A DNA stretch of 64,000 bases, from NCBI RefSeq assembly GCF_004087915.1, contig NZ_CP035108.1, forward strand, positions 2,356,001 through 2,420,000, given 5' to 3'. Source of the DNA: Geovibrio thiophilus. GTDB taxonomy: Bacteria; Chrysiogenota; Deferribacteres; Deferribacterales; Geovibrionaceae. The notes beneath the pieces are model-generated. The model saw nothing but the letters and a program-made list of their open reading frames with translations, made no database searches and had not been told where the DNA came from. This document shows, piece by piece, positions 33,608 to 43,868 of the stretch. Position 1 is the stretch's first letter. Each line of letters begins with the position of its first letter. The translations under genes and the position numbers were made by a program.

Positions 33608-35548
33608 ATGAGAAAACTTATTTTATTAATTTCGCTTTTATTTATTTTCGCCCTTAACGCGTATCCATCAGATAAGTGTCATATCAGATATGGAATGTGG
33701 TCAATATATAAGCCTTATGAGTGGCTGAATGACCATCGACAGCCGGTGGGAATGAACGTTGACCTGCTGAAAGCTCTGACAAAAGCAGCAGGGTGCAGCT
33801 ACGAGATTGTCTCCGGCAATTACAAAGATAATCTGCGGAAGCTTGAAAGCGGGGAAATAGATATGATGTCTATCTCACCGGTTCGTTCTGCTAACAGATT
33901 CGCCGCTCCCATACCCACATCAATAGTGCTTTACAGATACATTTTCACCAGAACGGATATGCCTTATCTGACAAATATGGACCAACTAAAAGGCAAAACA
34001 GTTCTGGTAGTAAAAAACACATATAGCCATTCATATCTCGTTGAACACGGAGATGAGTATAATATTCACATAGTAACCTACGATACTTCACCTGAGGCTA
34101 TGCGAGCTTTATCAGACGGGGTAGGAGACGCTCTTTTATCAACAATGGAACTCGCCTTAAACTCAGCTTACCAAATCGGCGTCAAAAACATACGCAGCAG
34201 CTTCATACCGAATGTACCCGCAATATATGGCTTTTGTGTTAACAAAAATAATAAAGAGCTTTTTGAAAAAATGCTCAAGGCAATGGAAGAGATAAAACGT
34301 AACGGCGTATATTTTGAAATTATAAAAAAATGGCACATAAGAGATATTTCAACTCCCTCATGGTACTATTACACGCTTATAGCTCTGGCAGCGGTTATTA
34401 TTGCCGCATTTATTATACTTATCTGGAATAAAATGCTCAAAAAACAGGTTCAGAGAAAGACCGCAAGCCTGAGCAGCCTCTCGTCACTCTTTCAGATGGT
34501 TCTGGACGCCATGCCGGAGTGCATATACCTGATTGGTAAAGACGGGCAGGTGTCATGGACAAATGTGAATAACGCTCAAAAAATGAGGTACCCCATCACA
34601 AATATACAAAAGGAAATCAAGTCCGCTATACACGAAAACAAATGTTTTGATTTGACCCGCCTTTCCAATGATGCCTGTTCATGGCGGATAGTAGCGGTTA
34701 CTCTTGACAATCAGCAGGACAGGCTGTTGGTAATCATGTCTGAAATAACAGAAAACGTTAAACTCAGGGATGAAGCTCTTATGGCTGTGCGTTTGGCGGC
34801 TATAGGAGAAATGGCGGCAACAATGGCTCACGAAATAAATAACCCGACTGCGCTGATATGCCTGAATATGGATTTAATCAAACGCATCCATAACGGAATC
34901 AACAGTTATGTTAATGATCATCCGAATAGTTTCAGCGATCTTGATAAATACGTTGAAGGCTGGGTATCGGCAAGAAAAACAGTTGAGGAGGCAGAAATCA
35001 ACATCAGCGAAAGCCTCAGACGTATAACAACAGTAATCCATGAGTTAAAGGCTTACAGCGTCAGCAAGCCGAATACTTTTGAAATAATTGATATAAAAAA
35101 AACCGTTAATGACGCTCTGAAATTTATCGGTTTTTTTACCAAGAAGTATACAAACTGCTTTGTGTTCAATGCAGACGATAATCTCAGTAAAATATATGCC
35201 AACCCTTTTCAGATGGAACAGGTTGTGATCAATTTAATTCAAAATGCTTGTTACGCCCTGACTGAAAAAAAACAGAAAATAGTTTGCTCACTTGAAAACA
35301 CGGAAGATAATAAATATGTTAAGCTCAGTGTCACAGACGAAGGACGGGGAATAAATAATGAAATAATTAATGATATATGGAACCCGTTTTTCACAACACG
35401 CCGCAATCAGGGAGGCACAGGACTGGGATTGGCGATAATATCCAGAATTGTCAAAGAGCATAAAGGTTACCATGAACTTTCAAGCATACAGGGCAAGGGA
35501 ACTGTTGTCTCATTATATTTTCCTTCATTTGAAAAAAACGAGGTTTAA
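33608..35548 (+). CDS. Sensor histidine kinase with periplasmic solute-binding (SBP_bac_3) sensor domain
   Basis: 646 aa. Signal/anchor sequence, then an SBP_bac_3 fold (about 22-245: W-S-I-Y-K-P-Y-E-W, G-M-N-V-D-L-L-K-A-L, G-E-I-D-M-M-S-I-S) as in BvgS-type sensors, a membrane helix (about 257-275), a short PAS-like region, HisKA with M-A-H-E-I-N-N-P (His408) and HATPase with L-I-Q-N-A-C-Y-A-L, D-E-G-R-G-I and G-G-T-G-L-G-L-A. A -10-like TATAAT ends seven bases before the ATG and there is no ribosome-binding site, so the mRNA may be leaderless. It is coupled (next base) to the NtrC-type regulator. The ligand is probably the substrate of the adjacent flavoprotein. Confidence 0.92.
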   Translation: MRKLILLISLLFIFALNAYPSDKCHIRYGMWSIYKPYEWLNDHRQPVGMNVDLLKALTKAAGCSYEIVSGNYKDNLRKLESGEIDMMSISPVRSANRFAAPIPTSIVLYRYIFTRTDMPYLTNMDQLKGKTVLVVKNTYSHSYLVEHGDEYNIHIVTYDTSPEAMRALSDGVGDALLSTMELALNSAYQIGVKNIRSSFIPNVPAIYGFCVNKNNKELFEKMLKAMEEIKRNGVYFEIIKKWHIRDISTPSWYYYTLIALAAVIIAAFIILIWNKMLKKQVQRKTASLSSLSSLFQMVLDAMPECIYLIGKDGQVSWTNVNNAQKMRYPITNIQKEIKSAIHENKCFDLTRLSNDACSWRIVAVTLDNQQDRLLVIMSEITENVKLRDEALMAVRLAAIGEMAATMAHEINNPTALICLNMDLIKRIHNGINSYVNDHPNSFSDLDKYVEGWVSARKTVEEAEINISESLRRITTVIHELKAYSVSKPNTFEIIDIKKTVNDALKFIGFFTKKYTNCFVFNADDNLSKIYANPFQMEQVVINLIQNACYALTEKKQKIVCSLENTEDNKYVKLSVTDEGRGINNEIINDIWNPFFTTRRNQGGTGLGLAIISRIVKEHKGYHELSSIQGKGTVVSLYFPSFEKNEV

Positions 35549-36898
35549 ATGCTGTCCGTGCTTTTAATTGACGATGAAATAAGATGGATGGAATCTTTCA
35601 AAAAAGTGCTTTCCAATTACAAAATAACATCGGAAGATAATATCTTCACTGCTCAGAACGGTTCCTCAGCAATGGAGATTCTATCCGGTCGCAGCATAAA
35701 CATAATATTCCTTGATCTTATACTGGAAAATGAACACGGAGAGGATGTCCTCAAGCAAATACGCAGTGAGTTTCCCGAAGTGACAGTTGTTATAATGACA
35801 GGGATGAACGATATTTTCACGGCAGTAAACTGTATGAGGGAGGGTGCTGCCGATTATCTTGTAAAAACGGCTACAGTGGATGAGCATATTGCCAGTGTGA
35901 AAAGAATAAGCGCAATGTGCGATCTTATTGCTGAAAATAAAGCTCTGAAAAAAAGTATTTTTTCCGATCACGCCGGAGAGTTTGACAGGTTTGTTACATG
36001 CAGCCCGAAAATGTTTACCATCTTTAAATACCTTTCCGCAATAGTTGCCAGCAAGGAACCTGTTCTGATATGCGGGGAAAGCGGTGTCGGCAAAGGTGTT
36101 CTGGCAAAAGCATTCGCAAACGTCGCCAGACAGGACAAGCCTTTTGTTTCCGTCAATATAGCAGGGCTTGATGAGCAGATTTTTTCTGATACCCTTTTCG
36201 GACATATCAAAGGAGCCTACACCGGCGCGGAGCATAACAGAACAGGTCTTATACAGCAGGCTGAAAACGGTGTAATCTTTCTGGATGAAATAGGTGAACT
36301 CCCCATGTCTTTACAGATTAAGCTGCTTTATCTGCTTCAGGAAAGGGTTTATCAACAGCTCGGCTCAGATAACATAAAACATTCTGAAGCGCGCTTTATA
36401 CTGGCAACAAACGATGATCTCAGGAAAAAGCAGGAAACCGGACAATTCCGTAAAGATCTTTTTTACAGAATCAGCACTCACAGTGTAACTATACCGCCGT
36501 TAAGAGAACGCAAAAATGATATTCCTCTTCTTTTTGAATATTTTTTAAAAGAAATATCTTTTGAAACGGAAATGCAAATCCCACACTATGATGACTCACT
36601 AATATACTTTCTCATGAAGTGCGATTTCCCGGGGAATGTGCGGGAATTGAGGTCTGCTGTTTATAATGCTGTGCTTAAAGGAGGCAGCACTCTGACTATT
36701 GATGATTTTCATCATTTGGATAATGGATCTAATATGCCTGCGAACACATTCACAGAAGAGGACATTCTCCCGACGGTCAATGAAATTGTGAATCAGCTTA
36801 TTTATGAAGCGATGAGGCGCTCGGGGAATAACCAGAGAAAAGCCGCCTCACTCATTGGGCTATCACAATCCACCCTGTCACGCAAGCTGCGAATGTAA
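35549..36898 (+). CDS. NtrC-family sigma-54-dependent response regulator
   Basis: 449 aa. Receiver domain with Asp56 (F-L-D-L-I-L-E), central AAA+ domain with Walker A G-E-S-G-V-G-K-G, the sigma-54 contact loop G-A-Y-T-G-A (GAFTGA variant), Walker B V-I-F-L-D-E-I-G and R-E-L-R-S-A, and a C-terminal Fis-type helix-turn-helix (Q-R-K-A-A-S-L-I-G-L-S-Q-S-T-L-S-R-K-L). It starts directly after the kinase stop. It probably activates the sigma-54 promoter at 31341 and so the flavoprotein and cytochrome genes. Confidence 0.95.
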   Translation: MLSVLLIDDEIRWMESFKKVLSNYKITSEDNIFTAQNGSSAMEILSGRSINIIFLDLILENEHGEDVLKQIRSEFPEVTVVIMTGMNDIFTAVNCMREGAADYLVKTATVDEHIASVKRISAMCDLIAENKALKKSIFSDHAGEFDRFVTCSPKMFTIFKYLSAIVASKEPVLICGESGVGKGVLAKAFANVARQDKPFVSVNIAGLDEQIFSDTLFGHIKGAYTGAEHNRTGLIQQAENGVIFLDEIGELPMSLQIKLLYLLQERVYQQLGSDNIKHSEARFILATNDDLRKKQETGQFRKDLFYRISTHSVTIPPLRERKNDIPLLFEYFLKEISFETEMQIPHYDDSLIYFLMKCDFPGNVRELRSAVYNAVLKGGSTLTIDDFHHLDNGSNMPANTFTEEDILPTVNEIVNQLIYEAMRRSGNNQRKAASLIGLSQSTLSRKLRM

Positions 36899-37067
36899 CT
36901 GTGGTTATCAAGCATATCAGCAAATGAAATCCTCGTTGTTAATTCGGGTTTCACCGATATAAACATATAATAAAAGCTATTTAGGTTTTTGCAAGCGGTT
37001 ACATCCGCATTCAAAACAGTGCTTAAACTTTACCGCTTTAAGACGGAAAAAGACTTGTCTTTAATTG

Positions 37068-37096
37068 TTGACAGATGCAAACGTGACTGATATATC
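37068..37096 (+). promoter_or_regulatory. Sigma-70-type promoter of tRNA-Ser/ffs
   Basis: TTGACA, a 17-base spacer, then TATATC, 15 bases upstream of the tRNA gene. Confidence 0.6.
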
Positions 37097-37110
37097 TGTT
37101 TTTCTCTTAA

Positions 37111-37199
37111 GGAGAGGTGGCCGAGCTAGGTTGAAGGCGTACGACTGGAACTCGTATGTGCGTGAAAACGTACCGAGGGTTCGAATCCCTCCTTCTCCG
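37111..37199 (+). tRNA. tRNA-Ser (anticodon GGA)
   Basis: 89 nt. The acceptor stem GGAGAGG pairs with CTTCTCC, discriminator G. The anticodon loop CTGGAAC puts GGA at 37147-37149. A long variable arm (class II) and the T-loop GGTTCGAATCC identify tRNA-Ser. The CCA end is not encoded. Confidence 0.95.
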
Positions 37200-37218
37200 T
37201 TTTAAGAATCAAGAGAGT

Positions 37219-37322
37219 GGCTCGATGGGGCCTCTGCAATGGTTGCTGTGTGAACCCCGCCAGGCCCGGAAGGGAGCAACGGTAACATTTGCGATTATGT
37301 GCCGGAGTCACCCTGTCGAGCC
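37219..37322 (+). ncRNA. ffs: Signal recognition particle RNA (4.5S type)
   Basis: About 104 nt. The ends GGCTCGA / TCGAGCC pair, and the apical motif AGGCCCGGAAGGGAGCAAC is the Ffh-binding loop of the small bacterial SRP RNA. TTTTT follows as part of the terminator. It lies 19 bases downstream of tRNA-Ser, probably on the same transcript. Confidence 0.95.
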
Positions 37323-37357
37323 TTTTTAAGTTTAATTAAAAACTTCGGAGTCACCAA

Positions 37358-39256
37358 ATGCTTACCAGCTTCAGAAAACAAAAAGCCATCCTTAAGTTTG
37401 CTCTTTGGTTTGTTATCATCGCATTTGTCGTTACCATCTTCCTTGTATGGGGTGTGGGCGATAAGGTCGCAAACGCGAACTTCCTCATGAAAATCAACGG
37501 ACAGACCGTCTCCTACGAAGAATACTCAAATGCGCTTGAAAATACCCGCAATTACATGAGAAGCATATTCGGGGACAACTTCGACTCTCTCGCTCAGGAC
37601 GGAGAGCTGGAGAAAAAGGTCATTGAAGACCTCACAAACAAGCACCTTCTCATTCAGAAGGCTAAGGAAAACGGCATAACCGTTTCTGATGACGAAGTGC
37701 TGGCGCTTATAACCTCCATCCCCTCCTTTCAGGTGGACGGGCAGTTCAACAAGGAAGCCTACCAGACAATACTTGCCAGAAGCCGGATGACTCCCCAGCA
37801 GTTTGAGGAATCAGTAAGAGCCGACAGACTCTCCGAAAAAATGCGCGAACTCATCACCGCCTCAGTATCAGTAAGCGATGAAGAAGTGGCGAAGGAATAC
37901 TCCTACAGAAACAAAAAAGCGTCTGTCTCATATATCACCTTTAACGCTGAAAACTTCGCTCACGAAGTTAAGGCGGAAGAGGCTGTCCTCAAGGAATACT
38001 TCTCCGCAAACGCTGAAAACTACCGCATTCCCAAACGCATAAAAGTTCTTTATACATATTTTGACCCCGCGGTCTTCACACCTTCGGCTGTTATTTCCGA
38101 TCAGGACGCTGAAAGCTACTATGTGCGCAATCAGGATCAGTTCAACACTCCCGAAACAGTGCACGCAAGACACATTCTTATCCGTGTTGAAGACTGGCAC
38201 AACGAAGACGCCGTCAAGGCCGCTCTCGCAAAAACTGAGAGTATCCTCAATGAGATAAAAGGCGGGCTCGACTTCGCCGAAGCAGCTGAAAAATACTCCG
38301 CAGATTCCTCCGCCGCTAACGGCGGCGACCTCGGCTTCTTTACAAAAGGACAGATGGTTCCCGAGTTTGAACAGGCGGCATTCGCCCTCAATTCAGGCGA
38401 GATCAGCGGCGTTGTGAAAACAATGTACGGCTACCACCTGATTAAAGCCGAAGAGAAAAAAGAAGCCAGCAAACCCACGCTTGACGAGGTTAAGGAAGAT
38501 ATTAAAAAACTCCTCACCGCTCAGTCCGGCGAGGCTGAATTCAGGGAATATGTTTTCGGCAGATACACCGCGATAGTAAAAGCCGCCAATATAACCGCAT
38601 ACAACAGCACTGCTGAAAAACAGCTTCCCGTGAGGGAGACAGGCTTCTTCTCCGCGGAGGACATAATAGAGCCTGTTTCCGCCAATCCTGATGTCATGAC
38701 TAAGCTTTTCAAACTTTCCAAGTCGGAAGTCAGTCAGGTTGAAACAATAAACGGCGTGAGCTACATCTTTGAAATAGAAGATGTTCAGGAATCCAGAATA
38801 CCCGAGTTTGATGAAGTACGCTCCGCTGTCGCGGCAGATTACGTAAACGCCGAAGCGGTGAAGTTTGCCGCTGCCAAGTCTGAAGAAGCGATGAAGGAAG
38901 CTGACATTAAAGCCGCAGCCGATAAACTCGGCACAACCTTCACCACGACTCCCCAGTTCATAAGAGTCCAGCAGATTCCCGGAATCGGGATGAACCTTGA
39001 GCTTAACGACATGATATTCGCGGCGGGAACAGGCAAATTCATCGCCAGACCCTTCATCAACGGCAGTTCCGTTTACGCTGTTTATGTAAATGAAATAGTT
39101 GAGCCCTCAATGGACGAGCTTAAGGACTACGCGGATATGATCAAAAACGAGCTTCTCATGACCAAGTCTGACGAAGCGCTCAGATCATACCTTGAGGAAG
39201 CAAAAGCAAAGGCTAAAATTGAGATAAGCCCGTTCTACGAAAACCTGTTTAAATAA
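37358..39256 (+). CDS. ppiD: PpiD-like periplasmic peptidyl-prolyl isomerase/chaperone
   Basis: 632 aa. A short cytoplasmic N-terminus and one membrane helix (about 10-33: K-F-A-L-W-F-V-I-I-A-F) are followed by a SurA_N-like chaperone domain (I-N-G-Q-T-V-S-Y-E-E-Y), a parvulin domain (about 265-370: H-A-R-H-I-L, G-D-L-G-F-F-T-K-G-Q-M, F-A-L-N-S-G-E-I-S-G-V-V) and a C-terminal region. It assists folding of proteins leaving the Sec translocon. GGAG precedes the ATG. Placement after the SRP RNA is thematically fitting, since both act in protein export. Confidence 0.93.
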   Translation: MLTSFRKQKAILKFALWFVIIAFVVTIFLVWGVGDKVANANFLMKINGQTVSYEEYSNALENTRNYMRSIFGDNFDSLAQDGELEKKVIEDLTNKHLLIQKAKENGITVSDDEVLALITSIPSFQVDGQFNKEAYQTILARSRMTPQQFEESVRADRLSEKMRELITASVSVSDEEVAKEYSYRNKKASVSYITFNAENFAHEVKAEEAVLKEYFSANAENYRIPKRIKVLYTYFDPAVFTPSAVISDQDAESYYVRNQDQFNTPETVHARHILIRVEDWHNEDAVKAALAKTESILNEIKGGLDFAEAAEKYSADSSAANGGDLGFFTKGQMVPEFEQAAFALNSGEISGVVKTMYGYHLIKAEEKKEASKPTLDEVKEDIKKLLTAQSGEAEFREYVFGRYTAIVKAANITAYNSTAEKQLPVRETGFFSAEDIIEPVSANPDVMTKLFKLSKSEVSQVETINGVSYIFEIEDVQESRIPEFDEVRSAVAADYVNAEAVKFAAAKSEEAMKEADIKAAADKLGTTFTTTPQFIRVQQIPGIGMNLELNDMIFAAGTGKFIARPFINGSSVYAVYVNEIVEPSMDELKDYADMIKNELLMTKSDEALRSYLEEAKAKAKIEISPFYENLFK

Positions 39257-39288
39257 TAACGCTGCGCACGCAGTTCTATATGAAACCC

Positions 39289-39323
39289 AAAGCCCTTTCC
39301 GAATTTTCCGGAAGGGGCTTTTT
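39289..39323 (+). terminator. Terminator of ppiD
   Basis: AAGCCCTTTCCG / CGGAAGGGGCTT stem with one G-T pair, followed by a T-run. Confidence 0.8.
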
Positions 39324-39498
39324 GCATATTACCGCATTGAACTGAACACCCGTGCCGATTCAATGAACACGTTTGCGGGCGGGTGAACTGCCCTTCACCT
39401 CTCACGGCGAAACTGTGTCAGTGCAGTTTTAATCCCTTTTTCCTTGACACTCCTACCCTTTTACCCCACTATCCTCAAAAAGTTAAAAAGGTGCACCC

Positions 39499-40128
39499 AT
39501 GCCCGATATTCAGCAGATTTTTCTTTTCGCAGCAGCATCAGCGGTTCTCGCAATAACTCCGGGACCGGATATTTTATACGTTGTGACCCGCGGAATGACT
39601 CAGGGGCGCAAGGCGGCTCTCTCCGCAGCGGCAGGCTTCTCTCTCGGCAACATAGCGCATACAACGTTCGCTGTTCTCGGGCTTTCGGCAATTGTTATGT
39701 CTTCCGTAGCCATATTCACAGTCATCAAACTTCTGGGAGCAGCCTATCTCATCTACATAGGCTGGAAGACTTTCACCGCAAAAGGAGCCGCACTGAACGG
39801 AAGCGACACCAAAGTTCTCTCGCCTAAATCAATTTTTATTCAGAGCATAACCGCAAACATGCTCAACCCAAAGGTCGCTCTGTTTTTCATCGCCTTTCTG
39901 CCGCAGTTCGTAAGGGCTGAGAACGGTTCTGCGGCAGCGCAAATGGCTGTCTTCGGACTTATTTTCATACTCTGCACGTTTGCGGTTTTCTCTTTCTGCG
40001 GATTACTTGCTGGCTTCATAGGGGATTACCTGAAAAGGCACGAAAGCGCCGGAACTCTCATGAACAGAATTGCAGGGGTTATACTGATGACGCTGGGGCT
40101 TAGTCTGGCATTGTATAAGAAAGCTTGA
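39499..40128 (+). CDS. LysE/RhtB-family amino-acid exporter
   Basis: 209 aa, six membrane segments. The family signature I-T-P-G-P-D-I-L-Y-V near the first helix and G-F-S-L-G-N in the second are clear, with N-M-L-N-P-K-V-A-L-F-F in the middle. Members export amino acids or homoserine lactones; the substrate is not predictable. An AAAGGTG sequence precedes the ATG. Stands alone between a ppiD terminator and a repeat. Confidence 0.92.
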   Translation: MPDIQQIFLFAAASAVLAITPGPDILYVVTRGMTQGRKAALSAAAGFSLGNIAHTTFAVLGLSAIVMSSVAIFTVIKLLGAAYLIYIGWKTFTAKGAALNGSDTKVLSPKSIFIQSITANMLNPKVALFFIAFLPQFVRAENGSAAAQMAVFGLIFILCTFAVFSFCGLLAGFIGDYLKRHESAGTLMNRIAGVILMTLGLSLALYKKA

Positions 40129-40129
40129 A

Positions 40130-40196
40130 AGACTTCCGCGTCGCTGCGCTCCCCGAAGTGATTCAAATATCCGTCATTGCCAGCGAAGTGAAGAAA
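40130..40196. repeat. Decayed dispersed repeat
   Basis: Contains GACTTCCGCGTCGCTGCGCTCC and CCGTCATTGCCAGCGAAGTG, relatives of the GTCATTGCGA blocks near 11.0, 52.5 and 63.4 kb. Lies between convergent genes. Confidence 0.5.
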
Positions 40197-40222
40197 TCTC
40201 AAAAAATATATTAAAAAAAATA

Positions 40223-40251
40223 GCAATGCCCCCTCAGTGAGAGGGCATTGC
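40223..40251 (-). terminator. Terminator of the pur operon
   Basis: GCAATGCCCCCTC-AGT-GAGAGGGCATTGC hairpin; on the minus strand it is followed by TATTTTTTTT. Confidence 0.85.
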
Positions 40252-40257
40252 TTAATA

Positions 40258-41658
40258 TCAGCAGCCCGATTTAGGGTTGTCCCCGCCGCCGTCCAGAGAC
40301 ATCATAGGGTAGTCACCGTTGAAACAGGCTTTACAGAACTCTCCGCCGCCTGCGCACTCCTCAAGACAGTTTATGTCCAGATAGCCGAGTGTGTCCGCGG
40401 TGATGAACTTGCGTATCTCCTCCACATTATGGCTGGAGGCAATGAGTTCCTTTCTCGTCGGGGTATCTATACCGTAAAAGCAGGGAAACTTAGTCGGAGG
40501 AGAGCACACCCTGAAGTGTATCTCTCTTGCGCCCGCCTCACGGAGCATCTTAACTATCTTACGGCTGGTTGTGCCGCGGACAATGGAATCATCCACAACT
40601 ATAACCTTTTTGCCTTTGATCACGCTTTTTACAGGGTTCAGTTTGATCTTAACGCCGAAATGCCTTATCGACTGCGAGGGCTCGATGAATGTTCTGCCCA
40701 CATAGTGGTTTCTGATAAGCCCCATCTCAAGAGGTATGCCGCTCTGCTCGGAATATCCCATTGTGGCGATAATGCCCGAGTCCGGCACGGGAACGACTAT
40801 GTCCGCCTCAGCGGGCTGCTGGATGGCAAGCATCCTGCCCATTCTCTTGCGGACATCGTAAACATTCTCGCCGAAGATCATAGAGTCCGGTCTGGCGAAG
40901 TATATGTGCTCGAAAATACAGGGCTTAGGAGTCTTCTTATCGAAAGGATGGAGGGATTCTATCCCTTTATCGCTGATGATAACCATCTCGCCGGGCTCTA
41001 TTTCCCTGATGAACTCAGCGCCTATGAGGTCAAGAGCCACAGTTTCAGAAACAAGTATGTAGCCGTTTACCAGTTTGCCGAGGATCAGCGGGCGAACACC
41101 CAGAGGGTCGCGCACGCCGATCAGCATGTCCTTTGTCATCAGCAGGAGCGAGTAAGCGCCCTGAAGCTTCCTGAGGGATGCGATAATAGATTCAATAAGA
41201 TTATCTATGCCGCTTTTGGCTATGAGGTGCACTATTACCTCAGAGTCGGAGCTGGAGTTGAAAATAGCTCCGTTTTTAACAAGCTGACGCTTCACCTCAT
41301 CGGCATTTACAATATTTCCGTTGTGGGCTATTGCCACGGGTCCGGCGTTTATCTCGACGCAGAAGGGCTGAATGTTGCGGATATGGCTCTCGCCCGCTGT
41401 TGAATAGCGGTTATGCCCTATTGCCATATCCCCTTCAAGGGCATCTATCTTGTCAGCGCTGAAAATATCCGCCACAAGCCCCTGCCCTTTTTCATATCTT
41501 ATCTTATCACGGTCGGAGACGGCTATGCCTGCTCCTTCCTGCCCTCTGTGCTGGAGGGAGTACAGCGAAAGATACACAAGGTTTGCAGCCTCTTTGCAGC
41601 CGAAAACGCCCGCTACGCCGCATTCCTCGTGAAATTTATCCAATATCATTTCATCCAC
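40258..41658 (-). CDS. purF: Amidophosphoribosyltransferase PurF
   Basis: 466 aa. A short propeptide precedes the N-terminal nucleophile Cys (E-E-C-G-V-A-G), typical of Bacillus-type PurF. The glutaminase domain has H-R-G-Q-E-G-A-G and the phosphoribosyl-transfer domain has [13 protein letters not shown]-terminal C-K-A-C and other Cys residues fit an iron-sulfur cluster. It makes phosphoribosylamine, the first step of purine synthesis. Start at 41658 (GGAG five bases upstream; 13-base overlap with purL); an ATG at 41649 giving an ATGA overlap is equally possible. Confidence 0.97.
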   Translation of the reverse strand: MDEMILDKFHEECGVAGVFGCKEAANLVYLSLYSLQHRGQEGAGIAVSDRDKIRYEKGQGLVADIFSADKIDALEGDMAIGHNRYSTAGESHIRNIQPFCVEINAGPVAIAHNGNIVNADEVKRQLVKNGAIFNSSSDSEVIVHLIAKSGIDNLIESIIASLRKLQGAYSLLLMTKDMLIGVRDPLGVRPLILGKLVNGYILVSETVALDLIGAEFIREIEPGEMVIISDKGIESLHPFDKKTPKPCIFEHIYFARPDSMIFGENVYDVRKRMGRMLAIQQPAEADIVVPVPDSGIIATMGYSEQSGIPLEMGLIRNHYVGRTFIEPSQSIRHFGVKIKLNPVKSVIKGKKVIVVDDSIVRGTTSRKIVKMLREAGAREIHFRVCSPPTKFPCFYGIDTPTRKELIASSHNVEEIRKFITADTLGYLDINCLEECAGGGEFCKACFNGDYPMMSLDGGGDNPKSGC

Positions 41659-43868
41659 TCTCCGATTGAGTTCAGAAACTTGTCTGCCGCTTCCTGAACT
41701 TCAGCCTTGATTACTGTTCTGCCCTGATGCTTTATAACTATGTGAGCGCCTTCCACAGAGCCTATCTGCGTGTATTTCACGCCGTTCTTCTCAGCGAGTT
41801 TCTCAAATGCGGGGGAGTTGTGTCCGCTGACTTCAGCTATAACTCTTCCCTGAGATTCAGCAAAGAGAAGGTGATCCGTGCGCATGTTGTCCTCAAGGTT
41901 TATTCTTACGCCTAACTGATTCTCTCCGAAGCACATTTCGGTAAGAGCAACCGCCAGACCGCCCTCTGCCGTATCGTGGGCGGAAAGCATAAGTCCTTTA
42001 TCAGCCGCTTCCACAAGAAGATTGATAAGCTTCTTCTCTTTCGCAAGGTCTATTTTGGGCGGCAGTCCTTTTTCGATGCCGTGAACAGTGCTGAGATATT
42101 CGCTTCCGCCAATCTCATCAGTGTTTTCACCGAGAAGATAAATACTGCTCCCCTCAAGTTTAAAGGTGCTTGTCACAGCTTTTTCAACATCATCTATAAC
42201 GCCGACCATAACTATGGTGGGGGTGGGGTAAACACCCTTGCCCTCGGTTTCGTTATAAAGACTCACGTTTCCGCTGACCACTGGTGTTTCAAGGGCTTTG
42301 CCCGCTTCCGCCATCCCCTCAACCGCTTCCACGAACTGCCACATTATGTCGGGCTTTTCCGGGTTGCCGAAGTTAAGGCAGTTGGTGAACGCTCTGGGGC
42401 GCGCGCCGCTGACGGCGACGTTTCTGGCTGACTCGGCCACGGCTGCCATCCCCCCTGTTCTAGGGTCAAGGCGGCAGAAGCGGCTGTTGCAGTCCGCTGA
42501 AAGGGCTATGCCTTTCTTTGAGTCCGGCACCCGGATAACTGATGCGTCAGAACCGGGAAGCACTGTGGTTCCGATCCTCACCATATGGTCATACTGCGAG
42601 AAAACCCACTTTTTGGACGCTATGTTCGGCGCGGCGAGAAGCTTAAGGAGAACACCCTTCAGGTGATCAGGCTCTTTCACTTCCGCAGGACTGTTCAGCT
42701 CGTCCATATATTCGCCTCTGGCGTATGGTCTGTTGTACTTGGGAGCCTCTTTGGAGAGCGGAGCAGCGGGCAGTGCCGCAACCTCCTCACCCTGCCAGCG
42801 GAGGCGGACATAACCGTCTGTCGCCACGTGTCCTATGACCTCGGCATCCAGATCCCATTTATCAAAAATAGCTTTAACTTTTTCTTCGCATCCTTTGCGG
42901 ACAACCATGAGCATCCTTTCCTGTGATTCGGAAAGCATTATCTCATATGGGGTCATCCCCTTCTCCCGCACGGGAACCATGTCCAGATCAAGCACAACGC
43001 CTGACTGCGCGCCCATCTCAAATGATGAGCTTGTGAGTCCGGCGGCGCCCATATCCTGAATCCCCACTACCCAGTCTTCCTTCATGAGTTCAAGGCACGC
43101 CTCAAGGAGCAGCTTCTCCTTAAAAGGATCGCCTATCTGCACGTTGGGGCGCTTGGATTCGCTCTCGGCGGAAAATTCCTCACTCGCCATGGTAGCGCCG
43201 TGGATTCCGTCTCTGCCGGTTTTTGCGCCAACGTATATTACAGGGTTACCTTCCCCTTCCGCTTTGGCGAGAAATATTTTATCTTTATTCACAAGACCTA
43301 AGCTGAAAGCGTTAACCAGCGGGTTTCCGGCGTAGCAGTCATTGAAAAAGACCTCCCCGCCGACAGTAGGCACGCCGAAGCAGTTGCCGTAAAAAGAGAT
43401 TCCGGCGACGACTCCTTCAAATACCGATCTTGTTTTTTCATTGTCTATTTTACCGAAGCGCAGCGAGTTCATAGCGGCGACGGGTCTTGCGCCCATGGTA
43501 AAAACATCACGCATGATACCGCCCACGCCTGTGGCAGCGCCCTGAAAAGGCTCAATGTATGAAGGGTGATTGTGGCTCTCCACCTTGAAGCAGGCGCATA
43601 TATCGCCGTCCACTTCGATGATCCCCGCGTTCTCGCCGGGTCCCTGAACAACCCAAGGAGCTTCCGTTGGGAGTTTTGCGAGATGCACACGGCTGCTTTT
43701 GTAGCTGCAGTGCTCGCTCCACATGGCGGAAAAAATGCCGAGTTCTATATAATTCGGGGTTCTGCCTATGATTTTCTCGGCGTGTTTGAACTCCTCCGGT
43801 TTGAGTCCCATTCCTCTGGCGGCCTCGGCAGTCACCTCTGGGTATTTGAATGTATCGTACATGCTCAT
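41646..43868 (-). CDS. purL: Phosphoribosylformylglycinamidine synthase subunit PurL (small type)
   Basis: 740 aa, length of the PurS-dependent small PurL. Motifs [22 protein letters not shown] and D-M-G-A-A-G-L-T are visible. It uses ATP and ammonia delivered by PurQ to convert FGAR to FGAM. Start overlaps the purQ stop (ATGA). Confidence 0.98.
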   Translation of the reverse strand: MSMYDTFKYPEVTAEAARGMGLKPEEFKHAEKIIGRTPNYIELGIFSAMWSEHCSYKSSRVHLAKLPTEAPWVVQGPGENAGIIEVDGDICACFKVESHNHPSYIEPFQGAATGVGGIMRDVFTMGARPVAAMNSLRFGKIDNEKTRSVFEGVVAGISFYGNCFGVPTVGGEVFFNDCYAGNPLVNAFSLGLVNKDKIFLAKAEGEGNPVIYVGAKTGRDGIHGATMASEEFSAESESKRPNVQIGDPFKEKLLLEACLELMKEDWVVGIQDMGAAGLTSSSFEMGAQSGVVLDLDMVPVREKGMTPYEIMLSESQERMLMVVRKGCEEKVKAIFDKWDLDAEVIGHVATDGYVRLRWQGEEVAALPAAPLSKEAPKYNRPYARGEYMDELNSPAEVKEPDHLKGVLLKLLAAPNIASKKWVFSQYDHMVRIGTTVLPGSDASVIRVPDSKKGIALSADCNSRFCRLDPRTGGMAAVAESARNVAVSGARPRAFTNCLNFGNPEKPDIMWQFVEAVEGMAEAGKALETPVVSGNVSLYNETEGKGVYPTPTIVMVGVIDDVEKAVTSTFKLEGSSIYLLGENTDEIGGSEYLSTVHGIEKGLPPKIDLAKEKKLINLLVEAADKGLMLSAHDTAEGGLAVALTEMCFGENQLGVRINLEDNMRTDHLLFAESQGRVIAEVSGHNSPAFEKLAEKNGVKYTQIGSVEGAHIVIKHQGRTVIKAEVQEAADKFLNSIGEWMK

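Noticed and set aside
40237-41403. 388-aa frame on the plus strand
   Set aside because: It lies wholly antisense to purF, and its translation has no recognisable features.
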